Below, in pieces: positions 11,668-22,254 of a stretch of DNA of 64,000 bases; the first letter of the stretch is position 1, and every line of letters begins with the position of its first letter. The translations under genes and the position numbers were made by a program. Source of the stretch: Ampelocalamus luodianensis (Eukaryota; Streptophyta; Magnoliopsida; Poales; Poaceae); the NCBI GenBank assembly GCA_036346255.1, contig CM070619.1, positions 33,610,342 to 33,674,341 of the forward strand. The letters are read 5' to 3'. The notes beneath the pieces are model-generated. The model was not told the DNA's origin, made no database searches, and saw only the letters and a program-made list of their open reading frames with translations.

Positions 11668-11831
11668 GTTAGAATGGATCCTCGGAACAAAGAAGTTGAT
11701 CTTGATAGTCTAATGTATGATAGAATTGGTGGACTAACAGAACAAGGGCTAAAAAAACAAGAAGAAGATTACATCTACCGGTACCGTTACAATGGAGATG
11801 GAGCAACTCAAGTTTGGCTGAGTTCTGGAAG
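11668..11831 (+). pseudogene. next exon of the same conserved plant gene (exon b)
   Basis: Acceptor TTCCTTGGCAG at 11667 and donor GGAAG/GTGATA at 11832 bound 164 nt that continue the frame of exon a. The peptide includes MDPRNKEVDLDSLMYDR and EEDYIYRYRYNGDGATQ and ends with two bases of a split arginine codon. The charged, polar, well-formed sequence with no stops argues for a host exon only recently released from constraint, or still functional in a gene whose other exons lie elsewhere. The intron before it (11031-11667) has no inserted element that I recognise. The following intron region contains foldback elements. Function is unknown; membership of the At5g58100/SPOT1-like family is a guess from motif memory. 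Confidence 0.65.
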
Positions 11832-12308
11832 GTGATAGTCATTCTAATATTCTGCTTTTTTGTTGTAAGGAAGCTTAGCAGTTTCTCTATCAAGAATTCA
11901 CATTTTTAACAACCAGTTAAAGTGACTTAAATCAACTCCCTCTACCCAGAAGATCAGTATAGGAGCGATCCAAATAGTAGCCTGTAGAGTAACAACCATA
12001 CCAACGTTCTAACGTTCTAAACTATTGGTTGCTTCATCTTATAATAACCATTGCACGTCATCTTGCCAGATCCTCCTTTTTAATTCACATGTCCCTTTCT
12101 GTTTCGCTACATATACCATTAGATTAATGTGCTTTCACTTTAGTACACTAATGCATAGGTTTGCAATCAACACATAAATATCTTTTTGCCCCAATCTTTG
12201 GCGAACACTCAAAACAGATCTATCCCCTTGCTTTTTGTTCTGTGAAAACAGTTAAGCTGTAACAGACAATGCTATTGAATCTGAGCATCCTTATTTTCAC
12301 ACAAATAT

Positions 12309-12530
12309 TGTTCACCCAGATATTGTTTGCTACCGTTCGTTGCCAGAATTGTCACACAAAGTTCTTTTCTACCATGTTGCGCTAATGTGAAGTTCGTACG
12401 CATCATCATCTTTTAATTGCTTGATTCACTTTGTGTTAAAGAGAAATATTAGTGCAACATGATAGAGCAAGAACTTTGTGTGACAATTAATTCTAGCAAT
12501 GAATGGTATCAAACAATATTTGGGTGAATA
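12309..12530. mobile_element. foldback element 1 (about 220 bp, inverted repeat)
   Basis: The left arm (GTTCACCCAGATATTGTTT, from 12310) pairs with the right arm ending AAACAATATTTGGGTGAA (about 12510-12527). Pairing continues inward through the CACACAAAGTTCTT/AAGAACTTTGTGTG segments. The loop (about 12395-12450) is partly repeated at 12600-12672. Arms of about 90 bp with an AT-rich centre are typical of a small non-autonomous DNA element. No certain target duplication was seen. Confidence 0.65.
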
Positions 12531-12689
12531 ACCTAAATCTAAATGATCACATAAGATTTACGTATGTGTTTTACCTTTTATGGAGGATCTTCTACGGAGG
12601 CAGCAATATATGTTTTACATATCACCATCTTTTAATTACTTAATTCACTTTACGTGTTAAAGGAAAATATTATTTCTGTAAGGTTTAGA

Positions 12690-12720
12690 GTTCCGTTGCA
12701 ATGCACGAGCACCTTACTAG
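12690..12720 (+). mobile_element. possible Helitron 3' terminus
   Basis: The segment has a short imperfect stem (CCGTTGC...GCACGAG) followed seven or so bases later by CTAG, then T. Grass Helitrons commonly end with a CCCGT...ACGGG hairpin, about ten bases and CTAG(T). The 5' end (TC after A) was not identified, so the extent of any Helitron is unknown. Confidence 0.3.
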
Positions 12721-12828
12721 TGTATGTGTGTATGACGTCCGTTTCGTACTCCTGGGAGTATGTACTTCCACTTCCAATATACCACTTAAACGTATATATT
12801 ATACTTATTTATCCCTTTCAGTATACTT

Positions 12829-13379
12829 AAATACCAATTATAAGATACACCAATGCGACTTGATTGAAAATTTTCATTGGAGCCCTTTGTTTTTTGATAT
12901 ATACCTTTTTCATATATAAAAGAAGTATATACACAAAAATTGCTATAAAAAGTGGACTTTGATGAAATTTTTCAAGGAACTCACTTTAGGGTATCTTATA
13001 ATCATTATTGAAGTATGCTCAAATTGATAAAGAGGTATCATCATACAATTGAAATGGTATATGAGAGGTGGGAGTACCCCATATCTCCCACGTCTCATAT
13101 ACCACTTCAATTGTATGAAAATGATATATCTTTATCTCTTTATCTCATATACCACTTAAATCGTTTGATGATATCTCTTTATCTATTTGAGCATACTCCA
13201 ATAATGATTATAAGATACCTCAAAGTGAGTTGCATAAAAAATTCATTAAAATCCACGTTTATAGCAACATTTGTGTATATACTTCTTTTATATATGAAAA
13301 AAGGTATATAGCAAAAATAAAAGGCTCCAATAAAAACTTTTCAATCAAGTCGCATAGGAGTATCTTATAATTGGTATTT
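12829..13379. mobile_element. foldback element 2 (about 550 bp, long inverted repeat)
   Basis: The outer ends AAATACCAATTATAAG (12829-12844) and CTTATAATTGGTATTT (13364-13379) are exact inverted copies. The arms stay paired through most of their length, including the TATATAC tracts, the GGGTATCTTATAATCATTATT block and the GTATATGAGA block around the GGGAGTACCCC centre. Part of the stem is repeated within the right arm. The DNA is AT-rich and non-coding. Transcripts would form a long hairpin suitable for small-RNA production. Confidence 0.75.
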
Positions 13380-13434
13380 ACTATATCATTACTGTCAGAA
13401 AAAACAATTACTACATCATTTGAGGAGACGTGAG

Positions 13435-13688
13435 GAACTTTTTTGGTGAGAACAGCTTATCCACATTGGATGAAAGCACCAAACATCGCACGTTTTTCTG
13501 GTTGTTGCCCCATTGCAACAGTTGATCGAGATGGTGTGAGCCCGGCAATTGTTGATGCCCAGAACTATCTGTGGTACTCCCATTTGTTGGCAGCAAGGAC
13601 AAGAGAACAAATGGATGAGCATAATCAAGATTTGACTACCCGGTATTACAATCTCCAGCAGGACTGTCTAGTCGTTACGCACTACAAG
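13435..13688 (+). pseudogene. exon of a conserved plant protein (exon c, perhaps same gene)
   Basis: An open plus-strand segment encodes a well-formed protein-like peptide containing RTAYPHWMKAPNIARFSGC, CPIATVDRDGVSPAIVDAQN and a tail ending QQDCLVVTHYK. It is followed immediately by the donor AAG/GTGTGAGC. The 5' edge is uncertain: an in-frame stop at 13431-13433 requires an acceptor after it, and the AG at 13433-13434 is the nearest. Phase does not match the end of exon b directly, so if this is the same gene other exons are missing between them. The composition is unlike transposon proteins. It is probably a remnant of the same host gene, with the upstream intron now holding foldback elements. 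Confidence 0.55.
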
Positions 13689-13814
13689 GTGTGAGCTTGC
13701 GGGGTGGCGCGATCACGAAGTGGAGGAATTCATGGCATCCCTAGGGTGCTGGGGCAACTTGCAGACATTTGTGTCCATGCAAAGCGCATAAAAACTCGCA
13801 GTGGGTCCCACTAA

Positions 13815-13932
13815 GGGCCTGTTTGATACATTGTAATTCGACTCAATTCCTTCGGATTGACTCGGAATTTGAACTAAAATCCCTTCCAATCCAAATGGAT
13901 TGATTTTAATCCCTTCCGATCCAAACAAGCCC
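13815..13932. mobile_element. Tourist-like MITE (PIF/Harbinger type), 118 bp
   Basis: The terminal inverted repeats GGGCCTGTTTG and CAAACAAGCCC match at 10 of 11 positions. The element is flanked by a perfect TAA duplication (13812-13814 and 13933-13935), the signature target of PIF/Harbinger elements. Its interior is an imperfect palindrome rich in AATCCCTTCC/GGATTG blocks. It is too short to encode a transposase. Confidence 0.8.
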
Positions 13933-14004
13933 TAATGAATTTTGAAGTTGTCTTTTCTAATATTATAAGAAAAGCGCACGCACACAGAAATCATCACGTA
14001 GATA

Positions 14005-14259
14005 CAAAAAAAATTATTAATTAACCCTTTGTAAAATTTTATTTCAAAGTTAATCCCCGTGCACTTTATTTCTAATTCTAACCTCTTTGGTCATGCCACC
14101 ACCAATGGCGTGATAAAACAACACTGTCACGCCAACCCGTAGCTGGACAATCTCTAGTCACGCCACCACCCGTAGCGTGATAATGTTGTTTGGTCACGCC
14201 ATAACCAGTGACGTGACAAAAAGTGCTATTTTGGGGACTTATCCTAGTGCGTGATAGTG
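14005..14259 (+). repeat. left arm of an inverted-repeat element split by the gypsy nest, with short palindromic repeats
   Basis: About 125 bp (14005-14127) is an inverted, roughly three-quarters identical copy of 48056-48172 on the far side of the nest. Both arms carry the blocks ATTATTAATTAA, CCGTGCAC and TTTGGTCA. Between this arm and the nest lie four spaced copies of a TCACGCC...GGCGTGA palindromic unit (14093-14255). The two arms are best explained as one small inverted-repeat element into which gypsy A inserted. Confidence 0.6.
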
Positions 14260-16723
14260 TGTAACATCCCAATTTTCTAAGCTTTTAAAAATATTTTGAA
14301 TGGTTAGTAGGGAGAAAATTCACCATTTTGTTTTATTTGAATTTAACTCAAAAGCTTAACTTGGACTTTCAATGTCAAAATCATTTAATCTGAATAATTC
14401 CAACTTGAACAATAGTCAAAACTATTTCATTTGGATTCTATGTACTTAGATACATTTTCTAGATTTTTCTAGAATTTTTTTGAGTTCATTTGCTCATTTC
14501 TATTTGCCATTTGGATTTTCTGCTATTTTATAAAATAGAAAACCTATTTAAAATCTCGAAAATCAATCCGGGCCGAATTCCTTCGACCCAATCTTCTTTT
14601 TTCGCACGTGGCCCGCGAAGAGGCCCAAACGCGTGTTCGTCTCAGCCCATTTTCGCAGCCCAGTAGTGCGCTCGCGCACAGCCCTTTCACCCCGGCCGTT
14701 GGATCGCTTTTGAACGGTCCGATGCCGATTGGACGTTCGGAGGTCCGAACATCACCAGCGGTCAGGACCATTCGATCGTGCTTGGATGGTTAGATGTGGT
14801 CGAGTCGTTTGGACGGTCCGAACATCACTCGTGTTTTGGATCGTCCAATTGAGCTGGATGGTCAGATCAATTGGAGTCCGATCGCGCCCTTTCTCATTGA
14901 CCGGTGGGCCCGCATCTTTGTCATCTCTGAGCCGGCTTCGTTCTCACGCGAGGCCAGCGCCGCGTCCGCCATTGACGTTCTAGAAGCTCAATCCGACAAA
15001 CGATTCTATATTTAAAACTTCCCGATTTTGTTGCTAAAACTTATACCCGATTCTTTTGCACCCGTTTCTGTCCTCAATTAGGATCGAAATGAACTCTATC
15101 TCTAAAATTGAACAAACCCGAGGATTTCCAAATTTGGGGATCCACGTGATCGCATTGTCGCCCACATCACGAACCCTAGCTCAATTCCACCTTGAGAGCT
15201 TCAGCGCCGCCGCATTGTGAGCTTTTAGGTTTTTTTTGCCGCTATCAGTTTTCTTCGAATTCCGATGCCATCGTTGTCGCCCTGTGGTCGTAGTCTGCAC
15301 CACCGTGTTCAGCGTCACCAGAGCTACCTCCAGCAACCACCCACACTTTCGGAACCTCGTCGAAGCTCTTGTCCGGCAATACCCGAAGCTCTTCTCAGCT
15401 TGAACTTCGCCGCCGGCCACCATAGTTGACCTCAACCAACCGTGAGTACCCCATCGAGTTCGCAATAGCGTGCTCTATCTCTCGGTACCACTCTTTGCCG
15501 GTAGATCGCCGTCATTCACTGGATCGTTGGTTCCCGAGCCTTGTCGCCGACGTTGTGACATGGCAGTCCACATTGGCATCCATCTCAGCACCCTTGCTTG
15601 CGTGTTGCATGCATGGCGTACAATCAGCATCCACGTGCGCTCATGCGTGCCATGCAATCCCAAGCCTAAATCCAATCTCTTGATAAACCCAGTTCACATA
15701 CACCGAGCCACTGATATGTGGGTCCCACACGTCGGAATTTCCTCTATTTTCTTTTAATTCCCATAATTCTCTGTGTTGGCGTCATGCTTGCGTAGTAATC
15801 TGATTTTTTTTATTATGAAATAATTCGGAAATTCCAGTAATTCAGTTTTTAGGGATTTTCTTTAGATTCAAACTTCCCAAGCCCATATCTTTTACATCCG
15901 AACTCTGTTTGAGTCCATTCAAATTTTTAAATTCATCTAAATTCGAGATATATTTATCCGAGATTTTTATTTAATTTTTTGAAGTTTGTTTTGCTTCTAT
16001 TATTTATTTATTTTGTTTATTTGATTCGTTTGCGAGTAGACGTTGATACTTCGGGAAGCTTTGTTGAAGAAGGAATGCCTCAAGATTAAGATCAGTACCT
16101 AGACCTTTTCCAAGGCAAGTCATACATTTGATCATGTTGAATCCCAGTTTTTGAAACTATATTGATTCAAATTATTGCATTTACTTTAAGTATTTATTTA
16201 AATGCTTTTGGGTGTAGTTATCAATCCAATTTGTCATATTCACCTTGTTTATTGTTATGCCGTAATCTTTTGTCACCCTAGATTGGTTCATTACTAGTTG
16301 GTAATACTATAGCACCAACGTGGGTTGGTTAGTACGAGTACATTGCTTAGCCATGCTACGAGTCATCATCTCATGTGAGTTGTAATTATAAACTTGACTA
16401 AGTGATTATGGAACTATAATAAAACTTTGTGTGTACTATGTGTTATTACTCGTTGATAGCATATGTTGCACTTAACCAACAGGGTGGGAAAAGATTTCGA
16501 CTGAGGCAAGTGGTTGTGTTTTGTTTTGGTGGATTTGTGTTGGATGGGAGTGATAATCTTTATGGCATAGTTAGAAATTAGAAGTCTTGCCTTGGTCAAT
16601 TAAGGACTTAACTTTGTGCGCCATTGAACTGAGCCTTACAGTATAACCACATGCCTGGTATGGGATGGGCCTAACTTAGTAAGTTATGGATTCTTGACAT
16701 TGATTACTCAGGAAGTTGGTTAG
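14260..16723 (+). mobile_element. gypsy A 5' LTR, first part
   Basis: This matches the 3' LTR (44005-44474 and 46064-47950). The GC-rich U3 contains GGCCGTTGGA (14694-14703) and several GATCGTCC-type repeats. Compared with the 3' LTR about 39-40 bp is missing at 15140-15145, removing the TATA box. A CAAGGCAAGT at 16111 and the 14-mer TTGCTTAGCCATGC at 16343-16356 are shared with other LTRs. The LTR is interrupted at 16723 by solo LTR B. Confidence 0.85.
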
Positions 16724-17600
16724 TGTAACATCCCAAAGTGTTGTTACCAAAATAAAATAAAATAAAGTTATTGTTTTATTGGAATTTCTGAGATTTGAAA
16801 GAGTTTAATTGCCTTAGTTGAATTTCTGAAGTTTTAAAAGTCCAAAATTTAAAATTTATTTGAAGTTCTTGTAATTTCAGTTGGTTTGATCTGAAAAATA
16901 AAATTAAATTAATTTCTGGATTTTTTTGAGTTTTTTTTAAGCTTTTTCCTAAATATTTTAAAGCCAAAACCATTTTTTTGCAAAAACTATAGCCAACTTT
17001 AAGTTGGAACTGTTTTAATTAAATCCAAAATGCCTTAGGGAATTTTTGTGAATTTTCTCTATATTTTTGGATTTAATTTACTATTTTCTAGAAGCTAATT
17101 TGAATTAACTCTATTTCTGAAATTGGGAAATCACTCAAAAATCCGGAAAAAGCCATCGTGCCGAATTTCTTCGGCCTACTTCTGTTTTTCGCACCTCCGG
17201 CCCATTTCCTCTCTCCCGTGCGGCCCAGCCGGCCCGCTCCACCCCGGCCTCTCCCTCACTCCCTCCCACCGCCGGATCCCCATCCGACGGCCACGAACTC
17301 TCCACGTACACCACTCCTCTGCGCCGTCCGATGCGAATCCGATGATCCGCCTCTTTCTTCTCCCCGGTCTTCTTCCTCGCGGAGCCGTGCCCACTGCCGC
17401 CATTAGCGCCACGATGAGCTTCATCCCCGTCGTGATTTACGCCTCCCTTTCACGGGTGGATGTGCGCATTAAAATGCCCTCGTCTCGCCGCCCCATCTCC
17501 GGTCTTTTACCCCTCAATCACGCCCCCAAATCGCCGGGATTTTGAATCGGCCGCTGCCGCCTTCGCCGCCCCGATCTCCTCCTTCCGGCTCCCTTCGGCC

Positions 17601-17610
17601 CCTATAAAGG
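17601..17610 (+). promoter_or_regulatory. TATA box of LTR B
   Basis: CCTATAAAGG sits in an otherwise GC-rich stretch, the usual arrangement of a long-LTR promoter. Transcription would be expected to start about 30 bp downstream, near 17635. Confidence 0.55.
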
Positions 17611-19616
17611 GAGCATCGGGTGCGCCTCTTCCTCCTTAATCCATCTCCACCACGCACCCCTCCTCCCTCGCTCTCTTTCGGCCGGGTTTCGCTTTTCCGA
17701 GCCACCGACCGTGAGCTCTTTCTTCCCCGACTCCGGCACCGACACCGCCTCCTCGCCGTCGCCGTCCGCGCCAACGACATCGCGACATCCCCACCGACCC
17801 GCGGCGCTGTCGCCGCCACGAGCATCGCCCGATTCACCGCGCCGCCCCCGACTCCATCTTGCCGCCGCCAAAAACCTCGCCGCCGGCAACTCCGTCACAA
17901 CCAACCGTCGTAAGGTAGCGCATCATGCTCCTTATCACTCCTCGTTTTGCGGCGCTTTCGCGCCGACGAGCCGCCGTGGTTTGCCGTTGTCGGCCGCACC
18001 CGAAAACATCGCTGGCGTCAAGATGACGTGGCGGCCACCTCGCCCTCCACCTCAGCCCTGAGCCCGCGTGGCTGCCTACGTGGCTAAGCCACGTCACCCC
18101 ACCGCGCCAACACCCCACCCCGTGCACTATTCACGTACACCGAGTCCACCGTGGTCGTTTGACCCACCCATGGACCCAGTCCATTGACTTGGGGGCCCAC
18201 CTGTCAGTGAGAAAAATCAATTTCCTTTAGGAAAATAATTTCAAGAAATTCATAAAAATCTAAAAATTAGGGTTTTTGATATTTAGAACTTCCCGGGGTC
18301 CGTTCTCCCTCATACGAACTCCGATTTTGTCGATTCAAATTCCTAAATTCATATAAAATCAAGATCTAGCCATCCAAACCAAAATTATTTAATTTTGGGT
18401 TCATTTGATCAATAATCCCTTTAAACCCTAATTTATCATTCCATGTATTTTCAATCTTCCGAAGCTCATATCTTTTGCATCCAAACTCCGATTGGGGTGG
18501 TTCAAGTTGAAAAATCTTTATAAAATTATAATCTAGCTAACTAAATCAAATTATTTCTATTTGGAGTTCATTTGATTTGTTATTTTAATTTAGTTTGAAT
18601 TTGGATTATTTTCACGATTAGATTTCGACGACTTCGGAGAGTCAGATTTCGACGCCGATTGAAGAACAACATAAGAGGATTGATTTTGATGTATGATCAT
18701 CGTGATCGTACACTTGACTACTCAAGATAGTACTTGTGAGTACTAGGTGACTCGTTAAGAAAAACAACGTCACCTCAACACGGGCGTTCGTGAAGGTGAT
18801 CCGTTAAGAAAAACAACGTCACCTCATCAAGCAAGGCAAGTTATACCCTTGATCATATTGATCCCATTATTTTAAATTATTTATATTCTTCTTCTAAATT
18901 ATTACTGCATGCTTATTTTTAGTAATATAAATTCCTGTTTTTAAATTCATAGTTATACCTAAATCCTTTGTATGACCAATGTTGGTATTGAATCAAACAC
19001 ATTGACACCCTAGATAAAACCTGGTTGATACGATAGTATGAACTAGGATCATTTAAACGTATTGCTTAGCCATGCGTATAGACCAAACTTGTTTGATTTG
19101 GGGAATTTCAGCCAACAATCAATTATTGTTTAAATTGTACCTTTGGCATTGGTGTGTCATGGGAGTTTTACAAATGACTTGAAAAGTAAAATAAAAATGG
19201 GTTTGGACTTGGGCGAAATGGATGATTCGTGGGTGCAGGTTTATGCACGGCTTAATCTGTCGGGGTTAAGGTCCGTGGTTTTATGGAAAGTCGCCCAAGT
19301 CAGTTAAGGACCGGTCTTCGAGCGCATGATGCTATGCCTTACCGTACTACTACATGTCCTGTGTGGGCGGGACTTGGCTAAATAATTTGTGATGTCTTAG
19401 TGTCATTTGTGCTATGTTGTTGGTATGGGTGTTGGTCAGACAGTAGACCCATCTGGCGCAAGAGGGGGCTCCCGGAGGATGGTCAGTCCGATGGTAGCGA
19501 AACCTTAGCAGGCATAAATACATTAAGACAGAACATTGTAAAGGCCTCGTGATAATCACTTAGTCGCACACCTTCGGAAGTGTGTCAGACGGACATTGAA
19601 AGTTGATTATCTCTTG

Positions 19617-19685
19617 TGGGTAAAGCTGTACAACCTCTGCAGAGTGTAAAACTATTCGAATAGCCGTGTCCACGGTTATGGACAT
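19617..19685 (+). promoter_or_regulatory. conserved TTCGAA/CTGCAG module in LTR B
   Basis: The order is GTGGGTAAAG, CAACCTCTGCAGAG, a spacer, CTATTCGAATAGCCG, then CCGTGTCCACGG, which can itself fold, then TTATGGAC. The same order occurs in gypsy A (20528-20599) and inverted in X, W and Z2, while surrounding sequence differs. The role is unknown. Confidence 0.6.
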
Positions 19686-20321
19686 GCTAGCAGAACTACT
19701 CAAAGTTAGACTTTGGTTTTGTTTGAAAATAAACTTCTTCAAAACTGGTTTATCTAGATGGGAATTGGGCAGGAAGCCATGTGATAGGAGAGTATCCTTC
19801 ACCTATATTGTGTGAATGTTATCTGACTATAAAATTGAGAATTTTATAAATTTTAGTTATAAAATAACTGCTTTGAAACTTAGTACCAGTATTTAAAATG
19901 CTGCTTTATGCAAATAAACCAATAAGCCTTTCTATTGTTACATCCATATATGCATGTCATTCTGTTACTTGACGGGTGTAACTTGCGAGCACGGAAGTTG
20001 TGCTCATTCTTGCTTATGCAAACAAATTTCAGAGGAGAAGGACTTTGCTACCGATGTGGATCTCGATGACTAGGCCGCTTCCCCAGTCAATTGCCTGTGG
20101 CAGATTAACTGGTCCCTACTACTTCTTCGTCTTCCGTTGTTTTTAATTTATTGTTGGCCTGTAAGCCTCCTTTGTAATCAACTCTGTTGTTATTTATTAA
20201 TAAAGTTGTGATATGAATTTGTTATCATTTTGTTTACTGTGTGGACTAGCTACTGATCATGGGACTAGTCCAGAAATGCACAGAGGATCTGGGTGTATTA
20301 ATACCCGGGTCTGACAGCTAG

Positions 20322-21263
20322 GCAGTGCTGGAATTGGTGGAGGTGTGTACTACCAGGTAGTCACATCGTGGGATGGTTCACCGCATCCCTGTCCAACAGT
20401 GTGTATTATGCCAAAGAACTGTGTTGGATTTTGGTATAGCGGTTAAGCACACTGGGAGTGTCAATACTTGAGATGAAGTTTCTGAAATGTTTTATTATGA
20501 TTAGTGCTAGCTACACTGATCGTATCATGTGGGTAAAGTGCACAACCTCTACAGAGTGTTTAATCAATCTATTCGAATAGCCGCATCCGCGGTCATAGAA
20601 ATGCTTGGGGATTTCACATGAGGGTTAGATTTTTATAAAACTTTGGGAAGAGATAGCTATGTGATCTAAGTTATGTGGCTGTGTGAATTAAACTGATTAG
20701 CTTTGCGTTCTTTGTGAAAATAACTGTTAAGTTATTATTGTCTATTTGCTTTGAATTATGCTTTCAATCTATTATTGTATTCAATTGCAAATGTTGCATT
20801 TCTGCAAAAGAACTATAGAAACCATTTCCTTTGGAACAAGTCTGTATCAATAAATTGCATTCTATGGTATATCTTATGAGTATGCAGTTAGGTACTCATG
20901 TTTGCTCTGCAAACAAATCTACGTAAGAGGAGGAGTCTTACACCGCTTTCGAGGAGGAGTTCAGTGAAGGTTGCTGATCGTTAGGGTCTGGATCCCAGTC
21001 GGTTGCTTGTGGTGAATTGATGGGATCTACGTCGAAGTTTATTTTGTTCCGCTGTAGATTTCATTATTGTTAGCGCTGCATGACTTAATAAGTGTAAGCT
21101 CGACCATAAGGTCAAAACTAATATTTGTTAATCAAATTACTCGTTTATGCTATTAATCGCTTGTGTGGATCGATATTCATCTATATTGCCACTGTGTACA
21201 CTAGCGTGATCCTGGACTAGTGCAGAATACACAGAGGGTCCAAAATTACATTTTTGGGTCCCA
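20322..21263 (+). mobile_element. gypsy A 5' LTR, last part
   Basis: This resumes the LTR after solo LTR B and ends TTTTTGGGTCCCA, next to the PBS. It includes a second TTCGAA module (20528-20599). This part is missing from the 3' LTR except for its last 100 or so bases, so the 3' LTR has an internal deletion. The exact 3' terminus is uncertain by a few bases because the expected CGACA ending seen at 48043-48047 is degraded here. Confidence 0.75.
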
Positions 21264-21270
21264 ATAGAGG

Positions 21271-21282
21271 TGGTATCAGAGC
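21271..21282 (+). promoter_or_regulatory. gypsy A primer binding site
   Basis: TGGTATCAGAGC, complementary to the 3' end of plant initiator tRNA-Met, lies a few bases after the 5' LTR end. This is where minus-strand DNA synthesis would be primed. Confidence 0.85.
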
Positions 21283-21456
21283 TATACTGGCTGTAGGTTT
21301 TAGAGTGTCTAAATTATTTTGTAAAGCAAAAATTAACTTGCAAGATTAATCAATTGCTTAACTCCTCCCAAGTCTTTCTTGACTCAACTATTGCTAAAAT
21401 TTCTCCTCTCCCCACTGTTTTAAGTTGCTCTTACCCCCTTTCGTCTGTCTTGACAG

Positions 21457-22254
21457 ATGCCTCGTCTTCAAAGCAACGGTGAACGCAAGGGAGGATTTGC
21501 TGCTGAACTTTGGAAGTTACTACAAGTGCTTGGAGGCTTCGACCGACCATTGTACCGTGGAAGCAACTGGATCGTGAATAGTCGAGACCTTGGAGTGCTT
21601 TGCCGCTTACCGTGGAAGCAAAGGGATACCAAGGCAAGCCAGCCTCTGAACATCTCCGTCCGGAAGACCATGTGGCTCGACGGAATACAGGAGTCGTCAC
21701 GCATCGCCATGCTAAGGATCTGCAATAACTACATGCATGAGCTGAAGGACACCATTTTCCGCTATCATCCCAAAGCTACCACTGTGGATCTACCTGCACG
21801 TTACTCGTCCACGAAAGGAGAGGGCAATGCTACAGTGGTGCATCTTGCTCAGTACGTCGCCGCGTAGGAGCCACTAGAGCTGATGGCCACCAATCTGGAG
21901 TGCGCCTACGAGACCCTACAGAGAGCAGAAGAAAGGATCGCCATTCTGCAAGAAACCCTCTATGGCCAGCATGATCATGAGGAGGATCAAGAGGAAGAAG
22001 ACCCAGAAGAACTGGAAGAACCAAAAGAACCGGAGGATGATCCCAAGAAGATCCGGAAGAAGGCCCTAAGAGTCAAGAAGAAGCCGCAGAGCCAGAGGAG
22101 CCAGCTGCATCAGCAACGCCTGTTCCTGCCACACCAATCCCAGGGCACGAGGATCAGTTCTCTAGGACGTCGCCTCACTTTCAGGTCACAGAAGGCGGGA
22201 GCACCGCCGTGGTTGTGGAGGCTACCTTTGGCATCGAGTTCACTAGGATTTTAG
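21457..22254 (+). pseudogene. extra ORF between PBS and gag, function unknown
   Basis: One frame of 265 codons plus a final stop, broken only by a TAG at 21865-21867. The N-terminal half contains GGFAAELWKLLQVLGGFD, RGSNWIVNSRDLGVLCRLPW and RIAMLRICNNYMHELKDT. This looks like a folded domain with tryptophans and a cysteine and resembles a conserved pre-gag ORF of some grass gypsy elements, as I recall it. After the stop the same frame gives a helical segment (LECAYETLQRAEERIAILQ, a likely coiled coil), an acidic run of Glu/Asp and a basic tail. It sits about 170 bp after the PBS and about 250 bp before gag, where no canonical gypsy gene lies. No catalytic motif or cysteine-histidine knuckle was seen. 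Confidence 0.6.

Larger units (their letters stand above)
16724..20316 (+). mobile_element. solo LTR B of a related gypsy family, 3593 bp
   Basis: Termini are TGTAACATCCCAAAG and CCGGGTCTGACA. The flanks GTTAG (16719-16723) and GCTAG (20317-20321) are a target duplication with one T/C change, so this is a single insertion into the 5' LTR of gypsy A, now a solo LTR. It has a GC-rich U3/leader (17.1-18.1 kb) with TATA box CCTATAAAGG at 17601, an AAGGCAAGT site at 18834, the 14-mer at 19062-19075 and the shared TTCGAA module at 19617-19685. Open frames in the GC-rich part are compositional and are not annotated. Confidence 0.85.

Noticed and set aside
17123..18127. several overlapping frames of 80-140 codons in LTR B
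   Set aside because: They come from the GC-rich leader of a solo LTR with few stop codons; open in many frames at once, with no protein-like motifs.
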